Assembly (NCBI GenBank): GCA_002387205.1
Contig: DGLA01000010.1
Span: 638,595-702,594, forward strand
Direction of reading: 5' to 3'
From: Stutzerimonas stutzeri
Lineage (GTDB): Bacteria; Pseudomonadota; Gammaproteobacteria; Pseudomonadales; Pseudomonadaceae
Length of the DNA stretch: 64,000 nt
Below, one piece after another: positions 29,112 through 43,488 of this stretch (its first letter is position 1; each line of letters starts with the position of its first letter). Under the pieces are notes generated by a model that saw only the letters and a list, made by a program, of their open reading frames with translations, was not told the origin of the DNA and did not search any database. Both the position numbers and the translations under genes were made by a program.

Positions 29112-29345
29112 TCAATGCAACACGTGCGGTCTCTCTTCCTGCTCGAATTCCCCTTCTGATACCCGGCCTGCCATTTGCACGCCGACACTGAACATCGCTT
29201 TAGCAATCTCTACATGCTGCCCTTGCAAGAAGACTTTGGCATCGTCGGAAAAATCCAGCGTTGCAAGAACCTCTTCGTCTTCGGCACGACGCAGCACGAT
29301 GCTGCCGTCGGGTAGCTCGACGATTTCCAGAAAAGATGTTGGCAT
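29112..29345 (-). CDS. Small conserved hypothetical protein (PA3009-like)
   Basis: A 77-residue protein (MPTSFLEIVELPDGSIVLRR, then EVLATLDFSDDAKVFL) without signal or membrane segment. The ATG at 29345 has GGGGAG upstream; a longer open frame to 29522 has no sensible sequence. The position convergent to sulA matches PA3009 in P. aeruginosa. The function is unknown; the acidic, compact sequence suggests a small soluble beta-rich protein. Confidence 0.75.
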   Translation of the reverse strand: MPTSFLEIVELPDGSIVLRRAEDEEVLATLDFSDDAKVFLQGQHVEIAKAMFSVGVQMAGRVSEGEFEQEERPHVLH

Positions 29346-29549
29346 GGTCTGCTCCCCTTGAAAGGGGCGCATTGTAACAGCGCGCTGGCCAGTGGGCACC
29401 TCAAGGGCCGCGGAAGGCACCCGGGCCAACGGTGGTTCGATGGCACCCACCGTGAGGCGGGTGCGCTGTGGCCCGGCTGAACGTAGGATGGGCCCGGGCA
29501 GCCCCCAACCTGGGGCCTGCAACAGGGGTTCGCCGTTGGGGTTTGCAGG

Positions 29550-30401
29550 ATGAGCATCAAAACCGTTGCACTGACCGTACTGGCGATGCTCGCCTTTGCG
29601 GGGAATTCGCTCCTTTGCCGCGCAGCGTTGCGCGACAGCGAGATTGATCCCGCCAGCTTTACCGCCCTTCGTATCCTTTCGGGCGCAACGGTGCTTTGGT
29701 TCCTGATCAAGCTGCGTAACGTGTCATCGGCAACAGGCGGATCCTGGGCTGGTGCCATTGCCTTGTTTGTCTACGCCACCGCCTTTTCGTATGCCTACCT
29801 GCACATCGATGCCGGCGCCGGCGCCTTGTTGCTGTTCGGGGCCGTGCAATTGAGCATGATCGCCTGGGGTCTCTGGCACGGCGAGCGGTTCCACTGGTTT
29901 CAGATCGCCGGCCTGGGCCTGGCGGCCGCTGGCCTGCTCGCACTGCTTCTTCCGGGCGCCAGCACTCCGGCGGTTTCGGCGTCACTGCTAATGGTGATAT
30001 CAGGCGTTGCGTGGGGGGCTTATTCGCTACTGGGCCGCGGTGCGCCGGACTCGCTGGCCGCAACGGCTGGCAACTTCATGCGCGCCGTCCCCTTGGCAGC
30101 GCTGCTGGCAGTGCTGGCATTTTCCTGGCTTCAATGGGATGCAGCCGGTGTTACCTTCGCGTTGTTGTCCGGGGCACTGACGTCAGGCGTCGGATATGCG
30201 ATCTGGTACGCAGCATTGCCTGGCCTTGCCGCTGTGCAGGCGGCCAGCGTCCAGCTGAGCGTTCCCTTGCTGACAGCACTGGCTGGAAGCCTGCTGCTGG
30301 GTGAAGCCCTGACTCCTCGCCTACTGCTCGCCGGGCTCGCTATTTTGGGCGGCATTGCGCTGGTCCTATGCTTCAAGCGCGCCCCTCGAACTGCCCGTTA
30401 G
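29550..30401 (+). CDS. EamA/DMT family transporter
   Basis: A 283-residue membrane protein with ten hydrophobic helices arranged as two EamA repeats (first from TVLAMLAFAGNSLLCRAAL, second from LLMVISGVAWGAYSLLG). The length is typical of drug/metabolite transporters. The substrate is unknown. It is absent from the usual sulA-topA order of P. aeruginosa as I recall it, so it may be an insertion of this lineage. The ribosome site is weak (GCAGG). Confidence 0.85.
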   Translation: MSIKTVALTVLAMLAFAGNSLLCRAALRDSEIDPASFTALRILSGATVLWFLIKLRNVSSATGGSWAGAIALFVYATAFSYAYLHIDAGAGALLLFGAVQLSMIAWGLWHGERFHWFQIAGLGLAAAGLLALLLPGASTPAVSASLLMVISGVAWGAYSLLGRGAPDSLAATAGNFMRAVPLAALLAVLAFSWLQWDAAGVTFALLSGALTSGVGYAIWYAALPGLAAVQAASVQLSVPLLTALAGSLLLGEALTPRLLLAGLAILGGIALVLCFKRAPRTAR

Positions 30402-30435
30402 CAGACTAGATGGACAACAAAGCCGTAGCCGACGC

Positions 30436-30954
30436 CTACCACTCGGACAGGGATTCGCGGAAACGTAGCGCAAGCTCCTTGAGCTGTTGCCGCCAGGACT
30501 CGATATCGGCGCGACCCAACGGTAGCACCTCCTCCGCAACGGAAATCGCTTCGATCAACGGCATGGTGGGATCGGTTTTCGGTTTGGCCGGTGCGCGGGG
30601 CGGCTGGAACAAGGCGTCATAGGCGGAGATCAGCTGCGCAACCCAGGTCTCGGAATGGCCAGCCAGCTCGATCAGCTCGCTTAGTTCCGGGCTTGGCGTA
30701 GGCTCTCCGGGCGAGCGGAACAGCAACAGCTCCACCCGCGGTGCGTTTGCGTTGGCCAGGCGATAGTAGCCGGCAATTTCGTGGCAAAGCCCGAGCAGTG
30801 CGCCGTACAAATGAAAAAGACTCGCCTCGCGCTCGGCCTGAATCATTCCCGGCGCATTCACCGATCCCTTTTCCTCAGCCTTGCGCCAGTTCTCCAGCGA
30901 GAGCCCGGCGAAATAGATCTTCTGATTGGTGCGGGTGTAGAGCTCTTTGGCCAT
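30436..30954 (-). CDS. DUF6586 family protein
   Basis: A 172-residue soluble protein starting MAKELYTRTNQKIYFAGLSL, which I place in DUF6586, a Pseudomonas-wide family of unknown role usually found upstream of topA. Length and conserved parts (GLCHEIAGYYRLAN, SWRQQLKELALRFRESL) look complete. The 11-copy GCTGGAA repeat begins 17 bases upstream of the start codon, so the 5' untranslated region is unusual and could affect expression. Only a weak GAGACAG site lies before the ATG. Confidence 0.8.
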   Translation of the reverse strand: MAKELYTRTNQKIYFAGLSLENWRKAEEKGSVNAPGMIQAEREASLFHLYGALLGLCHEIAGYYRLANANAPRVELLLFRSPGEPTPSPELSELIELAGHSETWVAQLISAYDALFQPPRAPAKPKTDPTMPLIEAISVAEEVLPLGRADIESWRQQLKELALRFRESLSEW

Positions 30955-30970
30955 GGCGTCTGTCTCGTAA

Positions 30971-31047
30971 GCTGGAAGCTGGAAGCTGGAAGCTGGAAGC
31001 TGGAAGCTGGAAGCTGGAAGCTGGAAGCTGGAAGCTGGAAGCTGGAA
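30971..31047. repeat. Heptanucleotide tandem repeat (GCTGGAA)x11
   Basis: Eleven perfect copies of GCTGGAA (77 bp) lie in the gap between the topA stop and the DUF6586 start. No mismatch occurs in any unit. The copy number of such a perfect short tandem repeat can change by slipped-strand mispairing. It is not in a coding region. It lies immediately 5' of the DUF6586 gene and 3' of topA. Confidence 0.97.
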
Positions 31048-31153
31048 AAGTATGGCGGCGGGCCCGGGAAACGCAACCCGCCTGTCGACGCCAGCCAGGG
31101 CAAGAACTCAATGCGAACACTCTCCTGCCCCCAGCGTTTCTTTCGGCTTGGCT

Positions 31154-33763
31154 CTATTTTGTGCTCTTGTCTTCCACCTTCCACTTGGCGCCATCGAAGA
31201 ACGCCTTCCAGCCGGTTGGCTTACCGTTCACCTCGGTCTGCACGTATTGCTCCTTGGTCTTGCGACTGAAGCGGATCACGGCCGGACGGCCCTCCGGATC
31301 CTTTTTGGGCGCATCAAGCAGGAAATGGTACTTCGGGTCGATTTCGTCCTTGTGCGGAATCAGCTCCGAGACCAGTGGTGCACGCGTCTCGCGATTTTTC
31401 GGAAACTGGCTGGCCGCCAGGAAAAGGCCAGAAGCGCCGTCGCGCAGGACGTAGGTATCGTCCACCTTTTCACACTTGAGCTCCGGCATCTTGACAGCAT
31501 CCATCTTAGGCGGCGCCGCCTCGCCACTACGGAGCAGCTTGCGAGTGTTCTTGCATTCGGCGTTGGTGCAACCAAAGAACTTGCCGAAGCGACCGGTCTT
31601 GAGCTGCATCTCGCTACCGCACTTGTCACATTCCAGGCTCGGACCCTCGTAGCCCTTGATGCGGTACTGCCCTTCTTCGATTTCGTAGCCGGTGCAGTCG
31701 GGATTGTTGCCGCAGATATGCAGCTTGTGCGTTTCGTCGAGCAGATAAGCATCCATGGCCGTGCTGCAAATGGGGCAGCGATGCTTGCCAAGCAGCACGC
31801 GGGATTCGGACTCACCCTCGTCATCGGCGGCGATCTCGTCTCCAGGAACGAGATTGACCGTCGACTTGCAGCGCTCCTTGGGCGGCAGGCTGTAACCAGA
31901 GCATCCGAGAAACACACCCGTCGATGCGGTACGGATCATCATCGGGCGGCCACAGACCTTGCACGGAATGTCCGTGAGGGTCGGCTGATTGGCGCGCATG
32001 CCGGCCTCGCTGGACTCGGCAATCTCGAGTTTCTTGCGGAAGTCACCGTAGAACTCGTCGAGCACGTGCTTCCACTCACGCTCGCCCTGGGCGACATCGT
32101 CGAGGTTTTCTTCCATTCCGGCGGTAAAGCCGTAGTCCATCAGGTTGTTGAAGCTCTCCGAGAGGCGCTCGGTAACGATGTCGCCCATCTTCTCGGAATA
32201 GAACCGACGGTTGTGCAACGACACGTAGCCACGGTCCTGAATGGTCGAGATGATCGCTGCATAGGTAGACGGACGACCGATACCGCGCTTTTCCATTTCC
32301 TTGACCAGGCTCGCTTCGGAATAGCGTGCCGGCGGCTTGGTGAAGTGCTGGCTGGGGTCGAGCTTGATCAGCTTCATCCCGTCGCCCTTGTTCATCTCAG
32401 GCAACACGTCGTCTTCGCCGCTCTTGCTCTGTTGCGGCATGACCTTGGTATAACCGTCGAACTTGAGGATGCGGCCCTTTGCCCGCAGCTCGAAGTTGCC
32501 AGCGGTGACCGTCACGCTGGTGGATAGATACTGGGCCGGCGGCATCTGACAGGCCACGAACTGGCGCCAGATCAGGTCATAAAGGCGCTCCGCATCGCGC
32601 TCCATGCCGGAGAGCTGGGTCGGGCGCAGGTTCACATCCGACGGGCGAATCGCCTCGTGCGCTTCCTGAGCACCTTCTTTGCTCGAGTAAGAATTCGGCT
32701 TCTCCGGCAGATACCTGTTGCCGAATTCGCCTTCGATGAATCCGCGCACCATGCTCAGGGCATCGGCCGACAGATTGGTCGAGTCGGTACGCATGTAGGT
32801 GATGTAACCCGCCTCGTAGAGCCGCTGGGCCATCATCATGGTCTTCTTGACGCCAAAACCGAGCCGGTTGCTGGCTGCCTGCTGCAGGGTCGAGGTAATG
32901 AACGGAGCCGACGGCTTGCTCGAGGTTGGCTTGTCCTCGCGTTTGGTGACGCTATAGCTGGCGCCCTTGAGTTGCTCCAGCGCAGCCATGGCGTGAGCTT
33001 CATTCAGCGGCTTGAAGGCCTCGCCGTTCTCCCGTGAAACCTCGAATCGCACCTTTGCGCTTTCCGCTGTGGCGAGGTCGGCATGCACCTCCCAATACTC
33101 TTCCGGGACAAACGCGCGAATCTCCCGCTCGCGCTCGACCACCAGCTTTACCGCAACCGACTGCACCCGGCCGGCAGAAAGGCCGCGAGCGATTTTCGAC
33201 CAAAGCAAGGGCGAAACCATGTAGCCCACCACGCGATCGAGGAAGCGCCGCGCCTGCTGTGCGTTGACGCGATTGATGTCTAGGTCGCCGGGCTTGGAGA
33301 ATGCCTCCTGGATCGCCTTCTTGGTGATCTCGTTAAACACAACGCGCTTGTAACGACTGTCGTCGCCCCCGATGGACTCGCGCAGGTGCCAGGCGATGGC
33401 CTCCCCTTCTCTATCCAAGTCGGTCGCGAGATAGATGGTGTCGGCTTCCTTAGCCAGGCGACGAAGCTCATCGATCACCTTTTCCTTACCAGGCAGGATC
33501 TCGTACTTCGCTTTCCAGCCGTGCTCGGGATCGATACCCATCCGCGTGAACAGCTGACGCTTGGCTTTCTCCTTCGGCGAAAGCGCCGGGGCTTCGGCCG
33601 CTGCGGCCTTGCCGCGCTTGACCGGCTCCTTGTTGGCAGAGCCGCTGGTGGGAAGGTCGCGGATGTGGCCGATACTCGACTTCACCACGTACTGGTTGCC
33701 CAAATACTTGTTGATTGTCTTGGCCTTGGCCGGTGATTCCACGATGACCAGCGATTTACCCAT
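31154..33763 (-). CDS. topA: DNA topoisomerase I
   Basis: An 869-residue type IA topoisomerase that relaxes negative supercoils. The Toprim domain begins [20 protein letters not shown]. The active-site motif [10 protein letters not shown] has Tyr323 as the DNA-linking residue. Three zinc-finger-like C4 modules follow (CKVCGRP...[13 protein letters not shown]...[15 protein letters not shown]...CTNAEC), then a C-terminal lysine-rich tail. The start at 33763 gives the conserved [13 protein letters not shown]; an upstream in-frame start at 33829 is unlikely. A strong sigma-70-like promoter lies upstream at 34009-34038. Confidence 0.98.
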   Translation of the reverse strand: MGKSLVIVESPAKAKTINKYLGNQYVVKSSIGHIRDLPTSGSANKEPVKRGKAAAAEAPALSPKEKAKRQLFTRMGIDPEHGWKAKYEILPGKEKVIDELRRLAKEADTIYLATDLDREGEAIAWHLRESIGGDDSRYKRVVFNEITKKAIQEAFSKPGDLDINRVNAQQARRFLDRVVGYMVSPLLWSKIARGLSAGRVQSVAVKLVVEREREIRAFVPEEYWEVHADLATAESAKVRFEVSRENGEAFKPLNEAHAMAALEQLKGASYSVTKREDKPTSSKPSAPFITSTLQQAASNRLGFGVKKTMMMAQRLYEAGYITYMRTDSTNLSADALSMVRGFIEGEFGNRYLPEKPNSYSSKEGAQEAHEAIRPSDVNLRPTQLSGMERDAERLYDLIWRQFVACQMPPAQYLSTSVTVTAGNFELRAKGRILKFDGYTKVMPQQSKSGEDDVLPEMNKGDGMKLIKLDPSQHFTKPPARYSEASLVKEMEKRGIGRPSTYAAIISTIQDRGYVSLHNRRFYSEKMGDIVTERLSESFNNLMDYGFTAGMEENLDDVAQGEREWKHVLDEFYGDFRKKLEIAESSEAGMRANQPTLTDIPCKVCGRPMMIRTASTGVFLGCSGYSLPPKERCKSTVNLVPGDEIAADDEGESESRVLLGKHRCPICSTAMDAYLLDETHKLHICGNNPDCTGYEIEEGQYRIKGYEGPSLECDKCGSEMQLKTGRFGKFFGCTNAECKNTRKLLRSGEAAPPKMDAVKMPELKCEKVDDTYVLRDGASGLFLAASQFPKNRETRAPLVSELIPHKDEIDPKYHFLLDAPKKDPEGRPAVIRFSRKTKEQYVQTEVNGKPTGWKAFFDGAKWKVEDKSTK

Positions 33764-34072
33764 GGAGAGGAGAGTTCCTGAATCGAGAGGTGAACTGAGA
33801 ATAAACTGATCGGCATGTCCGGTTGCCATAGGCGATGTCCGGCTGCCAGGGAAGCGAAGCAGCGTATTCCAGAGCTGCTACGGGAATGAATCAACACTCC
33901 GAAAACCTTCATGCCCACTGCTAAATCCGTTGGCAGCTGGCTGCCCGGTGGGTCGTTTTTCGTCCGAAACCGAGTGGAGTCGCTTTCACTCTGTCCGAAA
34001 AGCACCGCTATATATAGTGGCGATGGAGCCGAGGTCAAGCGCGAGGGTTAAGCCACCTAGCGCAGGACACCC
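33764..34072. other. Intergenic region upstream of topA
   Basis: A stretch of 309 bases between topA and a DUF1653 gene. Apart from the promoter-like element at 34009-34038 I see no gene or RNA; the implied topA leader is about 240 nt long. Confidence 0.6.
34009..34038 (-). promoter_or_regulatory. Likely topA sigma-70 promoter
   Basis: On the minus strand TTGACC (34033-34038) is a near-perfect -35 box. After 16-18 bases comes the alternating TATATATA tract (34009-34016), which serves as a -10 element. A TA-alternating tract near the start site could make this promoter sensitive to supercoiling, as is known for topA genes; that is inference. Confidence 0.6.
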
Positions 34073-34300
34073 TTAAAAACGGCTGGTTTCGGCCTCGATC
34101 AAGGCAAAACGGCAAAGCGTTTCGCCGTCGACTTCGACCGTTTCGGTGAACATCGAAAGCGGTCGCACCCAGAGACCAAAATCTCCGTATAACGCCTGAT
34201 AGAAGACCATCGGCTCTTCCGTTTCGGAATGTAGGGCAACCGCATATACCCGGTACTCAGGCCCCTTGTAGTGACGATACCGCCCTGGCACAACCTGCAT
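34073..34300 (-). CDS. DUF1653 domain protein
   Basis: A 75-residue protein with the DUF1653 pattern GRYRHYKGPEYRVYAVALHS, FYQALYGDFGLWVRPLSMF. The family has no known function. The start at 34300 has GGAGG upstream. It lies downstream of the fadBA terminator and upstream of topA, the position of PA3012 in P. aeruginosa. Confidence 0.88.
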   Translation of the reverse strand: MQVVPGRYRHYKGPEYRVYAVALHSETEEPMVFYQALYGDFGLWVRPLSMFTETVEVDGETLCRFALIEAETSRF

Positions 34301-34329
34301 TCCAACCTCCGATAAGCCCACCCGGCATA

Positions 34330-34360
34330 AAAATGAAAACCGGGGCACATGGCCCCGGTT
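34330..34360 (-). terminator. Intrinsic terminator of fadBA
   Basis: A perfect 9-bp stem (AACCGGGGC at 34338-34346 with GCCCCGGTT at 34352-34360) and five-base loop. On the minus strand it is followed by TTTTCATTTTT. It lies 17 bases after the fadA stop. Confidence 0.88.
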
Positions 34361-34377
34361 CCCTGTCCTCGAACAGC

Positions 34378-35565
<1,188 letters not shown>

Positions 35566-35581
35566 TCATTAGAAAAGCGCC

Positions 35582-35705
35582 TTGAAAGCTACTGCGCTAG
35601 GCAGGGCGTCGTTGAAGTCAGCCTCAAAATGCTCATTTACTACTCGTAAACTCCGCTTTTTCGACCGACTTCGCCTCGCCTTGCCTTCGCTCGCTACGCT
35701 TTCAA
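35582..35705 (-). repeat. Large imperfect intercistronic stem-loop between fadB and fadA
   Basis: About 124 bases fold on themselves. The ends are a perfect 8-bp pair (TTGAAAGC at 35582-35589 with GCTTTCAA at 35698-35705). Further in, blocks such as GGCAGGGCG with CGCCTTGCC, GAAGTC with GACTTC, and TTTAC with GTAAA also pair. The loop lies near 35641-35645. It looks like a large palindromic intergenic element of the kind scattered in Pseudomonas genomes. It lies between two genes of one operon, so it may act on mRNA stability or on the FadB:FadA ratio. Confidence 0.75.
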
Positions 35706-35712
35706 AGCCCTT

Positions 35713-38301
<2,589 letters not shown>

Positions 38302-40338
38302 ATGCCTGCCCCTATCGCCCGAGCCGATCACGGTCAAGATCCCTACAAGTGGTTGGAAGAGCGTGACAGCCCGGCAGTGCTCGATTACTTGAAGGAAGAA
38401 AACGCCTATCTCGAAGAACAGCTGGCAGATCAGGCGGCACTGCGTGAGACGCTGTTCCAGGAAATCAAGAACCGTATCCGCGAAACAGACCTGTCCCTGC
38501 CTTCGCCCTGGGGCCCCTGGCTTTACTACCAACGCACCACCGCCGGCGACGAGTATCCACGCCATTACCGATGCCCTCGGCCGGCAGATGGCTCGTTCAC
38601 AGTCGATGAAAACCAGGAGCAACTGCTGCTCGACCCCAACGAACTGGCGGCCGGTGGCTTCCTCTCGCTGGGTGCATTCAGCGTCAGCCAGGATCACGGC
38701 AAACTGGCCTACAGCCTCGACACGCAGGGCGATGAAATCTATCAGTTGTTCGTCAAGGACCTGGCAACCGGCGAGGTGACCGCCCTGCCCTTCGAGGATT
38801 GTGACGGGAGCATGACCTGGGCCAACGACAACCAGACCCTGTTTTTCGGCGAGCTCGACGACACTCACCGGCCGCACAAGATCTACCGCCATCGGCTGGG
38901 TGACAGCGAGCGTACCGAGGTCTACCACGACCCGGACGGCCGCTATTTCGTCCATTGCTACCGCGCCAGCTCCGAGCGGCAATTGGTGATCCTGTCCAAC
39001 AGCAAGACCACCAGCGAAGCCTGGGTCCTTTCGGCCGACGACCCGGAAGGAGACTGGCTCTGCCTGGCGCCCCGTGAGGATGAGCACGAATATTTTCCGG
39101 ACCATGGTCTGTTCGAAGGCCAGTGGAGCTGGTTGATCCGCAGCAATCAGACCGGCATGAACTTCGCCCTCTACAGCGCGCCGGAGAGCACCCCGCAACG
39201 CGAACACTGGAAGGAGCTGGTCGCCCACCGCGACGAGGTGATGCTCGAAGACGTCAGCCTCAACGCCGATGCCGTTACGCTCAGCTTGCGCGAAGCGGGG
39301 CTGCCCGTGATCGAGGTCAGGCCTCGGCAAGGCGGAGCCTTCAGGGTGCAGTTGCCGGACGCCGCCTACAGCCTGCATGTGCATAACAGCCTGGAGTTCG
39401 ACAGCCCGGTGATCCGCTTGCGTTATGAGGCGCTCAACCGCCCGGCACAGATCCGGGAATTGGGTCTGGCAGACGGCACACAACGGGTACTCAAGGAAAC
39501 GCCGGTCGAGGGCGACTTCGATGCCGATGCCTATGTCAGCCAACGCATCTGGGCCAAGGCCGCGGATGGCACCCAGATACCCATCAGCCTGGTAGGCCGA
39601 CGCGAGGCATTCGGCCGACCTGCACCGCTTTACCTGTATGGCTACGGTGCCTATGGCCACAGCCTGGACCCCTGGTTTTCTCACGCACGGCTGTCGTTGC
39701 TCGATCGGGGCTTCGTGTTTGCCATCGCTCATGTCCGGGGCGGCGGCGATCTGGGCGAAGCCTGGTATCGCGCCGGCAAGCTGGAGCACAAGCCGAACAC
39801 CTTCTCCGACTTCATCGCCTGCGCGGAGAAACTCGTAGCAGACGGCTTCACCAGCGCACCGCAGTTGGCCATCAGCGGTGGCAGCGCCGGCGGTCTGCTG
39901 ATAGGTGCCGTGCTCAACCTGCGACCTGAGCTGTTCGGCGCCGCAATTGCCGAGGTGCCCTTTGTCGATGTGCTCAACACCATGCTCAACGCCGACCTGC
40001 CGTTGACCGTCACCGAGTACGATGAATGGGGAGATCCGAACCAACCCGAGGTGCATGCCCGGATCAAAGCCTACGCGCCCTACGAGAATGTGAAAGCACA
40101 GGCCTATCCACCGATTCTCGCCGTGGCGGGCTACAACGACAGTCGCGTTCAGTACTGGGAGGCTGCGAAGTGGGTCGCCAAGCTGCGCGCCACCAAAACG
40201 GATGACAACCTGCTCCTGCTCAAGACCGAGCTGGGCGCAGGCCATGGCGGCATGAGCGGCAGATACCAGGGGCTGAAGGACGTAGCCCTCGAATATGCCT
40301 TCGTACTCAAGGTGCTCGGCCTGACCCAGCGCGAATAG
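38302..40338 (+). CDS. ptrB: Oligopeptidase B (S9 family serine peptidase)
   Basis: A 678-residue prolyl-oligopeptidase-fold serine peptidase that cleaves short peptides after Lys/Arg. A beta-propeller region (from DPYKWLEERDSPAVLDYL) precedes the alpha/beta hydrolase domain. The catalytic triad is Ser528 (ISGGSAGGLLIG), Asp613 (GYNDSRVQYWE) and His648 (GAGHGGMSG). The IAHVRGGGDLGEAWYRAGKL stretch is characteristic of oligopeptidase B. No signal peptide, so cytoplasmic. The start at 38302 has GGAG upstream; 38236 is upstream in frame but gives no family sequence. Confidence 0.92.
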   Translation: MPAPIARADHGQDPYKWLEERDSPAVLDYLKEENAYLEEQLADQAALRETLFQEIKNRIRETDLSLPSPWGPWLYYQRTTAGDEYPRHYRCPRPADGSFTVDENQEQLLLDPNELAAGGFLSLGAFSVSQDHGKLAYSLDTQGDEIYQLFVKDLATGEVTALPFEDCDGSMTWANDNQTLFFGELDDTHRPHKIYRHRLGDSERTEVYHDPDGRYFVHCYRASSERQLVILSNSKTTSEAWVLSADDPEGDWLCLAPREDEHEYFPDHGLFEGQWSWLIRSNQTGMNFALYSAPESTPQREHWKELVAHRDEVMLEDVSLNADAVTLSLREAGLPVIEVRPRQGGAFRVQLPDAAYSLHVHNSLEFDSPVIRLRYEALNRPAQIRELGLADGTQRVLKETPVEGDFDADAYVSQRIWAKAADGTQIPISLVGRREAFGRPAPLYLYGYGAYGHSLDPWFSHARLSLLDRGFVFAIAHVRGGGDLGEAWYRAGKLEHKPNTFSDFIACAEKLVADGFTSAPQLAISGGSAGGLLIGAVLNLRPELFGAAIAEVPFVDVLNTMLNADLPLTVTEYDEWGDPNQPEVHARIKAYAPYENVKAQAYPPILAVAGYNDSRVQYWEAAKWVAKLRATKTDDNLLLLKTELGAGHGGMSGRYQGLKDVALEYAFVLKVLGLTQRE

Positions 40339-40434
40339 CCAACCCGAAGCCTCCATGCGTGGGGATCGCCGGCGATGTGGAACAGGTTGCTGCCGTTGGG
40401 GTCACTTGTTCACCCAACTGCGGAGTGACGAATC

Positions 40435-40797
40435 ATGAACCGGACATCCCTGAAGCGTGGCGAACAGAACGTAGAGGGCTGGGAGCGTGCAGCCTCTGTG
40501 GCAGGCGGCCTGTACTTTCTTGGCAAGGGCCTGCGGCGTGGGGGCCTGAGCGGCCTGCTGCAGCTCGCCATGGGCGGAATGGCATTGGCGCGGGGATTCA
40601 CCGGCCACTGCGAGGCCAAGCGGGTAATCACCGACATTACCGAGCAGGCCAAGCTGGCTGAAGGCAACTCCCGCAGCATGCCCCTTGAGCGCAGCGAAGC
40701 GGAAGATCGCCAGTTGCAGGCCAGCGCTGTTGCAGCGACAAATACCGCAACGGTGACAGGCAACGACTCGCTGCGTAATCCGCCTGCCGGCGTCTGA
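40435..40797 (+). CDS. DUF2892-like membrane-associated protein
   Basis: A 120-residue protein. The N-terminal 60 residues (NVEGWERAASVAGGLYFLGK, LQLAMGGMALARGFTGHC) resemble the DUF2892/YgaP-like pair of short membrane helices. The C-terminal half is charged and repetitive in Ser/Glu/Ala. No function is known. It follows ptrB on the same strand by 96 bases and has a CGGAGTG ribosome site. Confidence 0.68.
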   Translation: MNRTSLKRGEQNVEGWERAASVAGGLYFLGKGLRRGGLSGLLQLAMGGMALARGFTGHCEAKRVITDITEQAKLAEGNSRSMPLERSEAEDRQLQASAVAATNTATVTGNDSLRNPPAGV

Positions 40798-40808
40798 CAG
40801 CGTCCGGC

Positions 40809-41798
40809 CTAGGCGCGCGGGACGACGATCAGTCCCGCACGCTCGCCGATGGCGACACCAGCCTGAGGGAACAGAATGCAGCCGTCCGGCTCCTCAGCAA
40901 TCCAGCGAACGCCATCCCTGTCTTCTGCCAACAACATTCCCCTTGGCAGCCGGGAAAAATTCTCGATATCCAGCGGAAGGCGCAGCACGAAGTCGTCGCT
41001 CTGCTTGATGATTTCTCGCGCGAGGCGGAACTTCTGCAGCGGTTTCGATGGATCATCCAGCGGCGGCGGTTCGCTGTCTTCGCTCCACGCGCAGGCGGCA
41101 CGCAGAAAGATCGCAAGACATTCAGGCCAGACGCCGCCCGGCGCTTCAGCCATCTCCACCGTAAAGGCCTCAGCCGCATGGCGTGTCGCTGTATGCGCGG
41201 AGAACGTGGAAGATGGCTTCTCCTGAATCAGGACCGCATCCACGGCCGCCTGCCGCAAACGCTGCAGGCTCATCTCGGAAACTGCCCGCCCCGCCACCCA
41301 CGGGCAGACTGCGAACTGCGGCAGCCTGGACGCACGCATCGCCGAATGAAGATCGTAGTGCCAGCGCCGCCGCTGCGGATCGGCGAAGAACCGTGCCACC
41401 AGTGACTCCAGCTCGGCAGCGCGTCGCTGCTCGTAGCTGGGGCCCTGCGCGTGGGAGCCGCAGAACAGGCGATTCAGATCCTGCCCCACCCGGCGCACAC
41501 CCTGCCGCATTGCAGGCGGGTTGCAGAACATCAGCAATAGCCGTGCCCGAGGATGCACCTCGCCCTGAACGATGGCCTGGATAAGGCGATCAAGCACCTG
41601 GATCGGGATGACTTCACAGCCGTGCACGCCGGCGCTGAGCAACAGATCCAGCCCACCGTCCCGACCCGCTGCTGGCGTCACCTCAAGCACCCCTTCAGCA
41701 AGCCATTGCAACCGTGCCCGTGCCGAGGTGTATTGAACCCTTTCACCAGGCACCTGCCCGGCCATCGTCATCTGCAGCAGGCCGCCCAGCGAAAGCAT
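40809..41798 (-). CDS. astE: Succinylglutamate desuccinylase AstE/AruE
   Basis: A 329-residue zinc carboxypeptidase-like enzyme, the last step of the arginine succinyltransferase (AST) pathway: succinylglutamate to glutamate plus succinate. The zinc ligands lie in AGVHGCEVIPIQVLD (His59, Glu62) and HYDLHSAMRAS (His151). VEMAEAPG carries a likely catalytic Glu. It follows a PA0900-like gene by 10 bases, as in the P. aeruginosa aru locus, but the pathway genes aruFGDB are not here. Identity is inferred from motifs and context. Confidence 0.85.
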   Translation of the reverse strand: MLSLGGLLQMTMAGQVPGERVQYTSARARLQWLAEGVLEVTPAAGRDGGLDLLLSAGVHGCEVIPIQVLDRLIQAIVQGEVHPRARLLLMFCNPPAMRQGVRRVGQDLNRLFCGSHAQGPSYEQRRAAELESLVARFFADPQRRRWHYDLHSAMRASRLPQFAVCPWVAGRAVSEMSLQRLRQAAVDAVLIQEKPSSTFSAHTATRHAAEAFTVEMAEAPGGVWPECLAIFLRAACAWSEDSEPPPLDDPSKPLQKFRLAREIIKQSDDFVLRLPLDIENFSRLPRGMLLAEDRDGVRWIAEEPDGCILFPQAGVAIGERAGLIVVPRA

Positions 41799-41808
41799 CT
41801 CGATGCGA

Positions 41809-42096
41809 TCAGCTGTCGTGATTGCAGTCAGGGCCGTGGACGTGTTCGCCGTCGCCTGATTCCATCGGTTCCATCTCCAGCTCCAGGCTCACCAGGTTGG
41901 TCGCCAGCGGGCGTAGCAGCAGGTTGGCGTACTCGGTATCACCGTCTTCGACGTCCACGCCGATCATCAACTGGTTGTTGCCAACCTGCTGAATCCATAC
42001 CTCGCGGCCCTGCCACATCACCGCAAAGCGGGTGCAGGAGGTTTCAAGCTGGGTACCGTCTACGTCTTCCAGAATCAGTTGCAGGCTGTCGCTCAT
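41809..42096 (-). CDS. Conserved hypothetical protein (PA0900-like) with HGPDCNH tail
   Basis: A 95-residue protein (LQLILEDVDGTQLETSCTRF, VWIQQVGNNQLMIGVDVED) ending in [11 protein letters not shown], a metal-ligand-like tail with two His, one Cys and two Asp. AGGGAGA precedes the ATG. In P. aeruginosa a gene of this kind lies between aruB and aruE, and here it still precedes astE. Its function is unknown; the tail recurs in the SEC-C protein at 23834-24025. Confidence 0.78.
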   Translation of the reverse strand: MSDSLQLILEDVDGTQLETSCTRFAVMWQGREVWIQQVGNNQLMIGVDVEDGDTEYANLLLRPLATNLVSLELEMEPMESGDGEHVHGPDCNHDS

Positions 42097-42148
42097 GGTC
42101 GGATCTCCCTAATAAACTGGACAGGGCGGCAAACCGCCCCGGTTGGGC

Positions 42149-43441
<1,293 letters not shown>

Positions 43442-43488
43442 TTAAACGCTGGTCCGCCAGGAATGGGCGGTCCGGCGAAAAATTCTCT

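Noticed and set aside
30971..31047. CRISPR array
   Set aside because: The repeat is a continuous 7-bp tandem unit with no spacers and no cas genes nearby.
31052..32527. Open frame of 491 codons opposite the 3' half of topA
   Set aside because: Antisense shadow of topA zinc-finger and core regions; no motifs.
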